Source: Apoderus coryli
Lineage: Eukaryota; Arthropoda; Insecta; Coleoptera; Attelabidae
Assembly: GCA_911728435.2 (NCBI GenBank)
Contig: OU452198.1
Coordinates: 31,339,902-31,403,901 of the forward strand
DNA: 64,000 nt
Direction of reading: 5' to 3'
Shown one piece after another: positions 24,201 to 33,399 of the stretch. Position numbers and translations under genes: made by a program. Each line of letters starts with the position of its first letter. Position 1 is the first letter of the stretch. The notes beneath the pieces were generated by a model that saw nothing but the letters and a program-made list of their open reading frames with translations, was not told the origin of the DNA and did no database searches.

Positions 24201-27200
24201 TTTCGTATATCATGTCTAAATTTGATATTGTTTTCATTTTATAAATCATTCTCTCCCAATTGAGATGAGTTGGGTTTTATTTCTGAAAAATACAAATTAA
24301 TTTCCCTCATTAAATCCTCCAGAGAAAATGGACTACTTTACAAATTTCAACTATGTTTTTATTTTGTTTTCGACGTTTCGTAACATTAAATTGCAAAATT
24401 CATGATCACCTAACGATTTTTTTTGTCTTTCAGATACATTAAGTTCATAGTAGTACCACCACATAGAAAAACTGTCAAACTACGTCGCACTGTTACAAAT
24501 ACTGGTCTCTACGATGAAGAGAGTAAATGTAATATTAAATCAATAGGAATAATACTAGTAACAATGGTTCAAATCGTCCTATTCTATGTAAATAAGTACT
24601 CTATGGAGGAAAAAATTGCCACAGCACTAATGTTCTGTCCTACTAAGAGATACCAAATATGGCGGTATTTCACGTATATGTTTGTACATACCAGGTAAAT
24701 ACAGATAAGTACATCAGCTGTAGTAGTACCTACTACAAGGATAAGAATGGACGGCAAAAAAATGCGAAAAGAATGTCATGTCATTGACATTCATCATCAC
24801 CTCTATCTGCCAATCTCCCTACTATACTCTAAAGATCTGGAACATTGCACCCTGTGGTCGCGAAGGAACGTCAATAAAAGAGACACACAGAAGTCGAATC
24901 TTGTAGTATATAAACGTAATTGCATATATTTTTCTGATGGAACACCCTGTATATTATTTTTTTTTTGAATCTCCATAACATTCTAACAATATTTGGTATG
25001 TTATAAAATTTACCTAAATTCAAAGGTTATTGAGATATTTAGGTACGGATGAATAGCACAAAAGGCACTCATAAAAAAATCGGTTGTGTCGCCCTAAAAC
25101 TTTCCCGACAAGATATAATATAATCAAAAATATATGACCTGCGTAATCATAGGGAATTTTAATAATAATTATTATTATAATTGTATTATTTTCATCATTT
25201 CCAATAAACTAACGTAACAAACTAACTACTTTATTCAAAAATTAGAAAAAAAAATTATTGCCAGAACTGGGATTCGAACCCAGAACTTTCCGCATGCGAA
25301 GCACACGTTATGTCAATGACGCCAAAAACCCTTTATCAAATTGTATTATATTCTAATAAGAGTTATAGGTTCCAACTACTTAACTGGTGAATATCAAAAG
25401 TAACCTATCGCTGTAAAAAAACAGATAAAAAAATACTTTAAAATTATGTATCACTCGACCCCTACTGGCGTGTTGTGTTCACCCCTATCACAGGGCTAAA
25501 GCCATTTCAACCAAAAACTAATGGGTTCATCCTAGGGCTCCCCCAAACTGATACACCAAAATTTAGCTCAATTGGTTAAAGCGTTTAGGCGCTATCGTGA
25601 AAGTACGATGTACGTGAAAGTAAAAATTTTGAATTGTTAATGTTTCCTTGGTTTTACTTTCTTGTCACTTGTTGCAAATATGACAGTGTCACATGATTTT
25701 AGTGATAATAAAATTATGGAACATCGATATGTTCGAATATTAATCAATATCCATGTTATTCGATAAGTAGTGTTATCTTATACAGGGTGGCCCATTAGTG
25801 TGTGGGCGGAAGATATCTCAAGATCTTAAGCGATAGACAAAAAAAATCCTTTACAAAACTTTGAGACACTGAAGAGATGTACAACCGAAAAATGTTTTAA
25901 ATTATACAGGGTGGTTGACAAACGCGCAGCAGACCAAACTTGCTTTTTCTTAATGCGATACCCTATATATTTTAACATAAATAAATGCCGGACTAAAAAA
26001 CAAGAAAAATGACATAAGGGTTGACGTGCTTAGGTCTAGTAGTTTTTGAAATATTTGTAAATAAGGGTAAATATTGACACAAATTTAAGGCGTTGTGGTT
26101 ACTACATAAACAAAAAACCAACCAATTTTTCGTGGCAGGTCCATTTGAATTCCCTTCTTTTGTCCGTTTTGCTGGCTTTTATTGACAATGTAATTCGTCA
26201 TTTTTCAGGGTGGTCACATTTTCTAAATTGTGTTTTTATGGGAAAATGTTAAATGGGACACCCTGTAAATCTGCTTAAATTTGAGAAGCCCTTCTCTATA
26301 CTTTTTATTGAAATCATATTTCATGAGCTTAAGGCTAACCGTTTTTTCATTAAAAAAATATAAAAAAAAAGAAAAAATTTAATTGTGAACAAAAGTCGCA
26401 ATTTTTTGTCGTTTTATTTTTTATTTCTAAACAAAAAAGTTAAATTACAGATTTATTTTAATAATTTACAAATAGACGCTATTAAAAAATATAAATAATT
26501 TTTTTCGACAAATTAAATAGAATAAAAATAAATAGAATTCAAATGTACCTGACACGAAAAATTGGTTGGTTTTTGCTTCTGTAGTAACCACAATGCCTTA
26601 AATTTATGTCAAAATTAACGTCAACCCTTATGTCATTTTTCTTGTCTTTTAGACAGGCATTTATTTATGTTAGAATATACAAGGTGTCGCATTAAGAAAA
26701 AGCAAGTTTGCTCTGCTGCGCGTTTGTGAACCGCCCAGTATAATTAAAAACATTTTTCGGTTGTACATCTCTTCAGTGCCTCAAAGTTTTGTCTGTTGCT
26801 TATAGATCTTGAGATATCTTCCTCCCACACACTAATGGATCACCCTATATATTTTGTTTTTCAACATGGAATAATCGGTCTTAGAAAATCTAACCTAACA
26901 AGAGTATCTCACGATCGTTAATTTCAAAGACGATGCTTGTTTGAAAAATGCGGCATGCTAAACTGTTTGATCGCTATAGAAGGCGTTTTTCAAAATCGTA
27001 CAATGTCTGCCTTTTCTCAAAATTTTTGTGTTATTCCTCCTACTTTAATGTAAAGAAAATTTTGGGACTCCCTTTTACCGTTTAATATTGTGTATTTAGG
27101 CGAAATTCGCAATCTTAGATTTTTTCTTATCACTATTGAACTGACATTCTTTGTTTATTTCTTTTTAGTGAGTTCCATTTATACGGAAATATTATAGTGC

Positions 27201-30200
27201 AACTAATTTTTGGTATACCTTTGGAAATGGTACACACTTGGCGAGTACCAGTACTGTATTGCACTGGCGTATTGGGTGGATCACTATTTCACTCGATATT
27301 CGATCCAAATACTATACTAAAAGGTGCTAGTGGAGGAGTTTCATCATTCTTTACCGCTCATATAGCAACTGTGATACTTGTAAGTAATTCTTTGACAGTA
27401 AAAATGTTTAATGTTCTGTTGTATGTTGTTGATTTCTAGCCACCTACCTGTTTTAAGGATCGCTATTAGAATTATTGCGGCGGTATTAACCTTAATTTCA
27501 GATTTTTTGTGTACCTAAATATCACCAGTTAGTACCTATTAAGAATAATTTGAGGACTGAGGACTTTACCATTCATATTTATAACGAGCGGCCAATAGAC
27601 TCAGTTGCAATCCTCGAGACATGAGTTCAACCTTAAAAAGAAATTGAGATCGAATGGAATATATCAATACATTTCTTGCATCTCTAATAATACTGAAAGA
27701 AGGAATATATCGATGCATTTCTTGCATCTCTAATAATGGAAGAAAGAATATATCGATACATTTCTTGCATCTCTATGACCCAGTTCATTGAACTTTTTTT
27801 ATTATTATTGAAATATTCGAATGCCAAATATGGCAACATGTGTCAACTTGTGGCATTTAAAAACAATTCTGCCAGATTTAATTCATGTGAATAGTAGTAA
27901 AATAAAAATAAGTATAGCCAATAATAATGTTGACAGTTGTCGATCCTAAAAAAAAATCAAGTGTCCAGCTGAATTTGTAGTAAAATAAAAATAAGTATAA
28001 ATTAGTAGTTTTTTTAGATAAAATAATGTTTTAATATTTCTTATATTATTGTGGGGATTAAATTTGTTGGGAAATCAAGTATCTAATAATGTGCCATGTG
28101 TAAATCTATTGTGTAATGTGTGGATCGATTGAGGAAAATGTGCTGAATATATTTATGGTGAAAATCTTCAAATAAATATTTTCCATATTTATAAACGATA
28201 TTGGTTCTGATATTTCTAGCAATTATTTGCTGATGATATGAAGTTGTATGGAATTATTTCCAATTCGGATGATTGTTCATGCTTGCAGAGAGATGCAAAT
28301 CTTTTGCATCGTTGGTGTATGGAAAGTAAACTATATCTGAATGTTAACAAATGCAAAACTATAACTTTCACTAGGCGTGCTCATCCTATAGTGCATGACT
28401 ACCATATGAATGGAAGAATTTTAGATAGGTGTTCAGTGATTAGGGACCTTGGTGTTTTTGTCGACAGCGATTTAAACTTTAATCAGCATATCTCTGAAAT
28501 TACTATGAACGCATTGAGAATGCTGGGTTTTATAATCAGATCCACAAAAAATTTTACTAATACCAAATGTCTCTTAACTCTTTATAATTCTATGGTGCGC
28601 TCTAGGCTTGAGTATGCTTCTTTGGTCTGGTCACCAATATATGATATGCACATGAATAGAGTTGAGAGTGTTCAGACATTTAGGATTGATGGCCGTTTTC
28701 CACCGCGCGGTCTAGATCACCAACTTTTACTGGACCGATTTGACTTTTGGTCGCTTTCGAAGCGTCGTATCTTTGCATCGCAGGTGTTTCTATTCAAATT
28801 AATTAATGGTATTTTGGACTGCCCACGCTTGCTTCAACATATTGATTTTCATATCCCGTGCTATCGCTCCAGACATCCTAAACTATTTTATATACCTCAG
28901 TTTCGTACTAACTACGAATCGAGAACACCTTTATGGCGTGCCTGCAGTGATTTCAATTATCTGGGAGTTGAAAATATTAATTTCTTTGATGTGAAGATCG
29001 ATACTCTTAAGCACGCTCTATCACAACATCTGCGGTCTTAGCTAATTGCGTTTATGGAGCTGTGTCTGTGTGCTGGTCATTGGTTGCGCTCGGTAATGAT
29101 TCACAACTCACGTTGTGCATTTTATGTTATTTCTTTCTTATAAATAGTATTAAAGAATATGTTTTATTATGATGATTGTATAATTGCTTTTGTATTATAT
29201 CATGTTTTGTCTTGTAATTGGGTTTTTTCGACCTGTTAGACAATAAAGTGTATTTATAAAGTGTGGCATCACCGAATTTCTCATCTTTTCTTGATTGTTG
29301 CCAGATTTTGAATGAATTGAATTGATTAAAATAACAATAATATGGAATTTTTTGAATAACCAAATTATTTTAGCAAAAATAAAATAATCTTGAGGAAATA
29401 TAAAGTTTATGTTTAATGAAGCATCTGCGCGTGTGTCGGGTGTAAATAGATTTCGGATTAATTAGGGTATTGCACGAATAATGAGTACGAGGTGTAAGAT
29501 AGCGATAATTTCAAAAACAGTCTGGCAGCCGAGTATTGTTAGTTGGTATGTTGTTGAAGCGAGTAGATTCCATAAGAATATCACACAAATCGGTTTTCTT
29601 TTCTAATGGCTTTACTTTAATGTAAAAAATGACGATTTGGGAACTATTTTAAAAATGTTTCCCTTCAATGAGGCCTCAACAAAAGTAAACGTTGCATTGT
29701 GCTATTTCAACGTATGTTAAAACACATGGCATATGTTTAGCCCGTTTTCGTTGAAGATTAGAGTGAATAAGCTAACGTTTTATAGTAGTTAACATTCGTA
29801 ATTTGTTGGTTATGAATTTCATTTTCATATAATATGCTAGAACAAAGTTTCATGGTCTTTTAACGTCAAAATGTTAATGATGAGCGATTCCATTTTTTTA
29901 CACTTTATCTTTAATATAACTAAATATATTTTCTGGATTTTGAAAGAGGTGAATCTCAAGTTTGTCCTCAAACATCAGTTCAACGCTCATTGTACAATCG
30001 TCGCCAAAAAAAAACTAGGAGATTCAAGGTCATGCACTGAAATGAAAATGACAGAACATTGAGTTGTAAACATGGCTTAAATTTTGACATCACGTGACGA
30101 CCAAAATCCAGGCAACGTAAAAAAACGGTTTTGCTATCGCAAAATATCATTCAAATATGCCGTTTGTCATTAAAAAAATTATTTATAAGATGGTGAATCA

Positions 30201-30834
30201 ATACGAAGAATTGCAAATGAATTAGCTATACACAAAAATACAGTTTTTCTGGACGACTCAGAATATTACTGACGTCACTGTGACATGTAACCTAAAAGTG
30301 ACATAACATCAAAAATTTGACTTCTACTGACAGACTTAAGAAAAAATTATGCTATATTCCCACGTCAATTTTATGAGATGACCTTGAATGCCCTAGATTT
30401 TTGGTGACGACCGTACAATTGGTCGAATTCATTAATTAAAACGCTTTAGAATTACCTTTTATTTTATTATTTTGCAATTATATAATTATTGCAATATTAA
30501 TGGATTTAATTTATTGCAGAACTGGAGGGAAATGAGCAACCCACTGGCCCAGCTCTTCCTGTTTGGCATCTACGTCATATTCGAAATTGTCTATTCCTAT
30601 ATAAAATATGGCACAATGGATAAAGTTAGTTACATCTCACATTTAGGTGGCGCTATATGTGGACTGTTAGTTGGTGTACAAATTTTAAGAAATTTAAAAG
30701 AAACACGAATGGAGACATGGATATGGTGGGTGTCTATGGTACTTTATATTCTGCTCATGGGTAGTTTAATTATTGTCAGTTTTTTTATTCATACGGATAG
30801 TCCAAGTGCGCCATGTATCTCAAGAGGCACTTGA
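12174..30834 (+). CDS. rho-4: EF-hand rhomboid intramembrane serine protease, paralogue A
   Basis: Five coding exons, 12174-12251, 22325-22536, 24434-24694, 27169-27379 and 30520-30834, join in frame to 358 residues; all introns are GT-AG. Residues 24-96 hold two canonical EF-hand loops (DENKDGYISRNE and DLNRDNKIDFEE), a cytosolic calcium-binding extension. The rhomboid domain follows: a hydrophobic segment near 125-142, the WR motif (IWRYFTYMFVH), HLYGN (187-191), the catalytic serine in GASGG (Ser238) and the catalytic histidine at 295 (ISHLGG). Rhomboids cleave substrates within the membrane by a Ser-His dyad. In Drosophila Rhomboid-4, calcium on the EF-hands is reported to stimulate activity. 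It diverges from paralogue B (one residue fewer in the PLEMVH-W loop, GSLFHS where B has GSLGTS). Its introns hold about 17 kb, mostly repeats. Confidence 0.9.
12252..12844. other. Intron 1 of rhomboid A, left part
   Basis: AT-rich, no exon. ATACAAGGTGTTAAAG at about 12808 resembles the ATACAGGGTGTT ends of Tc1/mariner-type elements, so a decayed element may end here. Confidence 0.35.
12845..14450 (+). mobile_element. Jockey-like LINE fragment in rhomboid A intron 1
   Basis: The 226-codon frame at 12945-13625 covers most of an RT domain: SSGTDGITLKML, NYRPIALLSTLSKIIE, FCDFSKAFDCVSH, GVPQGSVLGPILFLLFIND and catalytic FADD (residues 219-222). A TGA at 13623 stops it. The C-terminal region continues in shifted frames (13641-13850; 13870-14133, with TLPSLFILES). 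The 3' end is an AT-rich UTR ending around 14450. The endonuclease is absent, so this is a 5'-truncated, inactivated copy. Confidence 0.85.
14451..15170. other. Intron 1 of rhomboid A, unresolved AT-rich DNA
   Basis: No exon, inverted repeat or tandem structure was recognised in this stretch. Confidence 0.35.
15171..15300 (+). mobile_element. Penelope-type terminal fragment
   Basis: CTGATAATGCATCTCGAAAC (15181-15200) followed by ATGTCTGACGATG and, after an AT run (15232-15246), GTGGAGTAGACGTCGTTTTA. This resembles the 136-bp insert at 63136-63271, which has GATGATCGAGCTGAGTCTCC, GAAACATGTC and GTGGAGACGATGATTTTTGT. It appears to be a Penelope-element end without coding sequence. Confidence 0.45.
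15590..16530. repeat. Degenerate ~130-bp minisatellite, about seven units
   Basis: A recurring core of Ttttaccctttt(n)GAACGCCTATG recurs near 15621, 15730, 15865, 15995, 16135, 16270 and 16385, spaced 109-140 bp. Units also share a downstream segment such as GGTTATCTTATATCAAAGCT. Later units change to TTGCCTACGCTCAATGT. The array ends in a CAGACAGACAGACA run at 16507-16521. It lies inside intron 1 of rhomboid A. Units are well diverged, so the array is old. Confidence 0.7.
16626..17311. mobile_element. Terminal-inverted-repeat element (MITE-like), 0.69 kb
   Basis: The ends are ATACAGGGTGTTAGTAAATA and its complement TATTTACTAACACCCTGTAT; arms of roughly 260 bp match (16626-16890 against 17040-17311) and the flanks give TA. 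The frames seen in the arms (16590-16961 and 17124-17375 on the minus strand) are mirror images of arm sequence, not genes. CAGGGTGTT ends suggest mobilisation by a Tc1/mariner-type transposase. Confidence 0.8.
17312..19085. other. Intron 1 of rhomboid A, no gene recognised
   Basis: Long AT-rich stretch. A TTAA tetranucleotide run lies at 18896-18915. Two overlapping frames of 83 and 95 codons on opposite strands (17942-18234) have no domains and are probably chance. Confidence 0.4.
19108..19650 (+). mobile_element. LINE RT C-terminal fragment
   Basis: The open frame 19108-19608 (166 codons) carries the post-RT domain common in insect non-LTR elements: LLYGMEAWSLKSENIKNIEAF, EMWCYRRMLRIPW, SNEEVLRRM and KMKGKRTTGRRRFFWLRN. 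The RT catalytic core is absent. The 3' end is an AGAAGAAGATTA run at about 19640. Confidence 0.8.
19700..19978 (-). pseudogene. Tc1-like transposase C-terminal remnant
   Basis: Read on the minus strand from about 19970: SSSPDLSPMETLWHSIKEKL then RTVSEMRTCLLDNWSRF and TPDEWRTL, matching the last catalytic region (SPDL.P.E) and tail of Tc1-family transposases. A stop codon follows, and further decayed sequence. The plus-strand 82-codon frame at 19729-19977 is its antisense shadow. Confidence 0.7.
20393..20830 (+). pseudogene. Gypsy-type gag (capsid-like) fragment
   Basis: Two overlapping plus-strand frames give CAQLLTLIGEEGICNMHIYN, then KIKPLLDKFQEHFSPK and, after a frameshift near 20590, ALHCELEQLKDLLICGLMST with VVREKLLQDTTL. 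The order of a helical segment, a KF..HF.PK motif and C.F..L.D.LI.G.....RE.LL is typical of the capsid region of insect gypsy-like gag. Protease, RT and integrase are not present nearby. Confidence 0.55.
20905..20985. repeat. Short imperfect direct repeat
   Basis: GAGGCACATCCTACCAAATT and GAGGTACAGCCTACTAAATT follow each other about 47 bp apart. Function unknown. Confidence 0.5.
21909..22095 (+). pseudogene. Penelope-like RT fragment
   Basis: Plus-strand reading gives YIPKMHKPGKSFRPIGS followed, after a frameshift, by SSDSFSVQNSYEFIKKV. This parallels GLPKVHKPTMSLRPIIS and the following region of the Penelope RT at 7781-9346. It is short and frame-broken, abutting the right end of the 20188-21900 element. 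Confidence 0.6.
22325..22536 (+). CDS. rho-4: Rhomboid A exon 2 (EF-hand pair)
   Basis: Acceptor TTTCAG, donor AGGTAATA, phase 0 to 2. It encodes residues 27-96 with two EF-hand loops whose positions 1, 3, 5, 9 and 12 carry the expected calcium ligands. It is the same length (212 bp) as exon 2 of paralogue B. Confidence 0.9.
22891..23049. repeat. Direct repeat at left edge of palindrome array
   Basis: AAGTGGGGTAGTATGCTTTG occurs at about 22891 and 23026, 135 bp apart, with weaker similarity between. Confidence 0.6.
23150..24170. repeat. Tandem array of palindromic ~55-60-bp units
   Basis: About seventeen units share the pattern AAAATTCCGAGTTTTTTT-ACAGAATTCTGTAAAAAA-AGTCAGAATTG. The core TTTTACAGAATTCTGTAAAA is a perfect palindrome centred on GAATTC, so every intact unit can form a hairpin. 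Unit length varies from about 50 to 65 bp and units differ by several substitutions. The array lies in intron 2 of rhomboid A, between the EF-hand exon and the first membrane exon. Confidence 0.85.
24434..24694 (+). CDS. rho-4: Rhomboid A exon 3
   Basis: Acceptor CTTTCAG, donor CAGGTAAAT. It encodes a basic linker (HRKTVKLRRT), a hydrophobic segment (SIGIILVTMVQIVLFYV) and the rhomboid loop-1 motif IWRYFTYMFVHT. The matching exon in B is 267 bp. Confidence 0.9.
24695..25258. other. Intron 3 of rhomboid A, left part
   Basis: AT-rich. GGAACACCCTGTATATTA (24939-24956) is a transposon-end-like motif without a recognised partner. The 73-codon frame ending at 24968 has no known domain. Confidence 0.35.
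25259..25326 (-). repeat. tRNA-derived SINE head or tRNA pseudogene
   Basis: On the minus strand the T-arm CTGGGTTCGAATCCCAG is perfectly paired and contains an exact Pol III box B (GGTTCGAATCC). TGGCGTCATTG matches box A at 10 of 11 positions. The anticodon-arm-like segment is CGTGTGCTTCGCATGCG. The acceptor stem does not pair and an A-rich/T-rich tail follows, so this is a SINE head rather than a functional tRNA. Confidence 0.65.
25783..26846. mobile_element. Terminal-inverted-repeat element, 1.06 kb
   Basis: Left end CAGGGTGGCCCATTAGTGTG after TA; right end CACACTAATGGATCACCCTA before TATA. Arms of roughly 310-370 bp match, with nested terminus-like motifs (ATTATACAGGGTGGTTGAC at about 25905). 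A second, left-arm-only copy lies at 63484-63800. No transposase remains. CAGGG ends with TA flanks indicate a Tc1/mariner-type MITE. Confidence 0.8.
27169..27379 (+). CDS. rho-4: Rhomboid A exon 4 (catalytic serine)
   Basis: Acceptor CTTTTTAG, donor CTTGTAAGT, ends in phase 0. It carries HLYGN, PLEMVHTW and the active-site GASGG with Ser238. Donor GTAAGT matches consensus. Confidence 0.9.
27656..27775. repeat. Three-copy ~45-bp tandem repeat
   Basis: GAATATATC(A/G)AT(A/G)CATTTCTTG followed by CATCTCTA recurs three times at about 27656, 27705 and 27747. The last copy is truncated. It lies in intron 4 of rhomboid A. Confidence 0.8.
27896..27990. repeat. Short insert between 20-bp direct repeats
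   Basis: AGTAAAATAAAAATAAGTAT occurs at about 27896 and 27971. The intervening GCCAATAATAATGTTGACAG... is found again at 31099-31165, 260 bp past the rhomboid A stop, without the flanking repeat. It looks like a small mobile or duplicated segment. Confidence 0.55.
28205..29270 (+). mobile_element. 5'-truncated LINE in rhomboid A intron 4
   Basis: It starts at the RT catalytic motif QLFADDMKLYG (28223) and stays open to 29041 (267 codons from the first internal Met), covering SKLYLNVNKCKTITFTRR, IRDLGVFVDSDLNFNQHI, SRLEYASLVWSP, RGLDHQLLLDRFDFWSL and a C-terminal tail. The 3' UTR contains CTTGTAATTGGG, GACCTGTTAGACAATAAA and ends near 29270. The open frame despite truncation suggests a fairly young insertion. 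It is related to the 37904-40036 LINE. Confidence 0.85.
29275..29985. other. Intron 4 of rhomboid A, right part
   Basis: AT-rich DNA without recognised exon or repeat structure. Confidence 0.35.
29990..30421. mobile_element. Small MITE with ~43-bp inverted ends
   Basis: TGTACAATCGTCGCCAAAAA (about 29990) and the complement of GGTGACGACCGTACA (ending about 30418) match over about 43 bp with several mismatches, including TTCAAGGTCAT. Interior non-coding. It lies about 100 bp before the last rhomboid A exon. No target duplication could be fixed. Confidence 0.5.
30520..30834 (+). CDS. rho-4: Rhomboid A last exon (catalytic histidine)
   Basis: Acceptor TTATTGCAG. It encodes residues 255-358, starting NWREMSNPLAQL, with the catalytic His295 in ISHLGGAICGLLVG and a last hydrophobic segment (WWVSMVLYILLMGSLIIVSFF). 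Paralogue B has an intron at the position equivalent to the glycine just after this histidine; here the exon is uninterrupted. Confidence 0.9.
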   Translation, partial: NWREMSNPLAQLFLFGIYVIFEIVYSYIKYGTMDKVSYISHLGGAICGLLVGVQILRNLKETRMETWIWWVSMVLYILLMGSLIIVSFFIHTDSPSAPCISRGT

Positions 30835-31230
30835 GTATCATTAACGTCAATGGCAAAGCGTCAAACCACCAAAGAATATTTTAAATAATATAGTGGGTTG
30901 CCTGATGGTTCGGTCTTTATCTTGCAGCGTTGTTCAAGAGTAAAATTATTTATTTATGTAATACAGCAGAAGTTGGACATTACATATCTATCCATTTGTC
31001 ACGCGAGATAATAAGTTTCACTCACCTGTTATAAACTCAGGTTCCTTTTAATTCTGATTGACAGTTAAGTGAGAAATTAACCTCAAAATGTTTTATAGCC
31101 AATAATAATGTTGACAGTTGTCGATCCTTTTATAAAAAAAAATCAAGTGTACAGCTGAATTTGTAGTAACACGAAATGTCGCGAATATCTAAATATGATC
31201 AACAGATGACCCACAGATTATTAAAGACAG
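30835..31230. other. 3' flank of rhomboid A
   Basis: Holds the presumed 3' UTR and, at 31097-31170, a copy of the 27914-27978 dispersed segment. No strong AATAAA close to the stop was found. Confidence 0.4.
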
Positions 31231-31233
31231 TAA

Positions 31234-31742
31234 AGGCGGGTTTAGCGAACTAATAATGCATAATTTTAGTGCATAATGGATAATTTTTAAAACATGACAC
31301 TTACATGAACCTGTTTATACAACGAATAGTGTATAATTCATAATTTTCGTTGATAATGCATAATGCATAAGGTTGGGAACTTTCAACTTTATACACTAAA
31401 TTATGCAAAAAATATCAATACACATGCGCCGCATGCCTTCCATAACCGCAATTTACGAAATAAACTAAATAATAATTGAAAATGTGATAATTAACAGAAT
31501 TTTTAATTTGAAAGCTATCAAAACAAAAATAAGTCCAACACAAAGTAATAGCATTGTCTTTAAAGACAATGGTAATAGGTCAACCTGCTGTCTAGTCAAT
31601 TGTCACGTTTCACTTCATGCATAAAAGTTATGAGTTGTATAAGCACCTATATTTTGTTGTGCATTATCGATTATGCATTATGTATTAAGCATTTTTCTTT
31701 ATCCATTATGCACTATCCATTATTAGTTGGCTAAACCCGCCT
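31234..31742. mobile_element. TAA-flanked MITE (PIF/Harbinger-like), 509 bp
   Basis: The ends AGGCGGGTTTAGCGAACTAA and its near-complement TTAGTTGGCTAAACCCGCCT are flanked by TAA on both sides (31231-31233 and 31743-31745). A 3-bp TWA duplication is the PIF/Harbinger signature. Subterminal DNA is rich in TAATGCATAA-type palindromes. It is non-coding. Confidence 0.8.
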
Positions 31743-31745
31743 TAA

Positions 31746-32320
31746 ATTGTAAAAGCGGGCGGACAAGTCCTTTAAATCATGACCTACAAGATACTCGTGC
31801 TATTAAAGGTGCGAGTTAATTATGTCTCTATAATTGTGTAATAGTTTTAAGTTTTTAGACTGTGTTAAAGAGATCTCTTTTAATTATATTTTTATACTTA
31901 TAGTTATTCTAATTTTACATTATTCAATGTTACTAATTAATCTTAAAATAAATCAAATTCATTATCAACTGTATTAAAATATTTTATAGTAATAAAATAA
32001 AATATAAATTTACAAGGCACTCAATTGTCTATAGTAAAAAATAAATAATAAATATTTTTATAGAAAAAAAAACAATATTTATATAAAAAATAAATAATTA
32101 CTTCTAATTAAGTAAGTACATAGTATGTGAAAAATAAAACTAATAAATTCCTGAAAGTATTTTTAACATAAATATGGTAATTTCAAATTAAATTATCCAA
32201 CCCTCTCAAATTTACTTAAACTTATTAATATTGATTCGGATACCTACGTCAGATCTTAAATTTTATTAATATAGTAGATATGATAGTCCACAGTCTTCTT
32301 TATACAGACGGCTGTGGTTA
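31746..32320. other. AT-rich intergenic DNA
   Basis: Between the MITE and the piggyBac remnant; very AT-rich with no recognised feature. Confidence 0.4.
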
Positions 32321-32837
32321 GGCATAAAGAACGAAAACGCTTATTAAAACAAAACCCATAATGTCTGTGACATTGGTACATAAACCCAGCCACCACAAGA
32401 ACGCCCTCTATACGGAAGGTATCGTAAGAAACCTATGGAGATTGAGATTGCCACTTTCCTACCAGCCAGCAACAAGTAAACACTTAAACAAGACGTACTA
32501 CGTACTCGGGTCCTCCGCCATATTTATATTATGTTAAATAATTACCGTACTTACTATATGTAATAATAAACGACTATACGAAACGCGGGTTATTTTATTT
32601 ATTGTTAGAACACTACAATGTCTATGTTATGAATTATGATACGGAGGTTATGTTGGTTTTGTAATTGTTGGGGATCAATTTTATGTTCAGTGTATTATTT
32701 ACATGTTCAATAAAATGAGTCACAGGTAAGGTTATGTTGTTTTATATGGTTTTATGCAATTAGAAAAAAAAATGATCCAATTATGTCTAATACAGACTAA
32801 GAAATAATTTTGACACAACAGGAGACTTGTCTGTTCC

Positions 32838-33298
32838 TTGTGCTACACCGAAAAAAATATTAAGTATGATATAATATCATACGGTAGGCAAATGAGTGTA
32901 TTATTGTTGCATGATGATCCATCAGATTCTCGAGATGCGGAAGAGCTTTTGAATTATCTAGATGAGCTTAGTTCAGGCGACGAAGGTTATGAACAAGTAA
33001 ATAATTGTCGAAGATTAGATTTGTTTGTTATGTTTCCACCAGCAGAAAGTGACGTCCATGATGCATCGAGCGATGGTAATCTATGGGCCATAGTAGTCGT
33101 GATATTGGAAAAAGTATATTGAGACAACTAATGAAAGTAATTGCAGTTCATAATATTATAGAAAAATATAACGTAAGATTGAACGTTCTAAACGAAACAA
33201 GCATTATTGACGTAGACAGTTGTGATGACGGTACATTATTGAAAGATTCTGTAATTTATGATAGTCAGAAAAATATTCCGAATGAGCTACAGGAATGA
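32838..33298 (+). pseudogene. piggyBac transposase N-terminal remnant
   Basis: Two overlapping frames give the acidic DAEELLNYLDELSSGDEGYE and a PPAESDVHDASSDGN motif, then ILRQLMKVIAV and an acidic tail, separated by a frameshift near 33090. Acidic N-termini with PP..ADVHDASDED-like motifs are typical of insect piggyBac transposases. The catalytic core is missing. Confidence 0.6.
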
Positions 33299-33399
33299 AG
33301 GATTTTTGATGCAGGTACAGGTGATGAAGACAATATTCCTTTACAGGACAATTGCTATGATATCTAAAGTTACATTCGCAATTGAAATACTAGAGTTAT

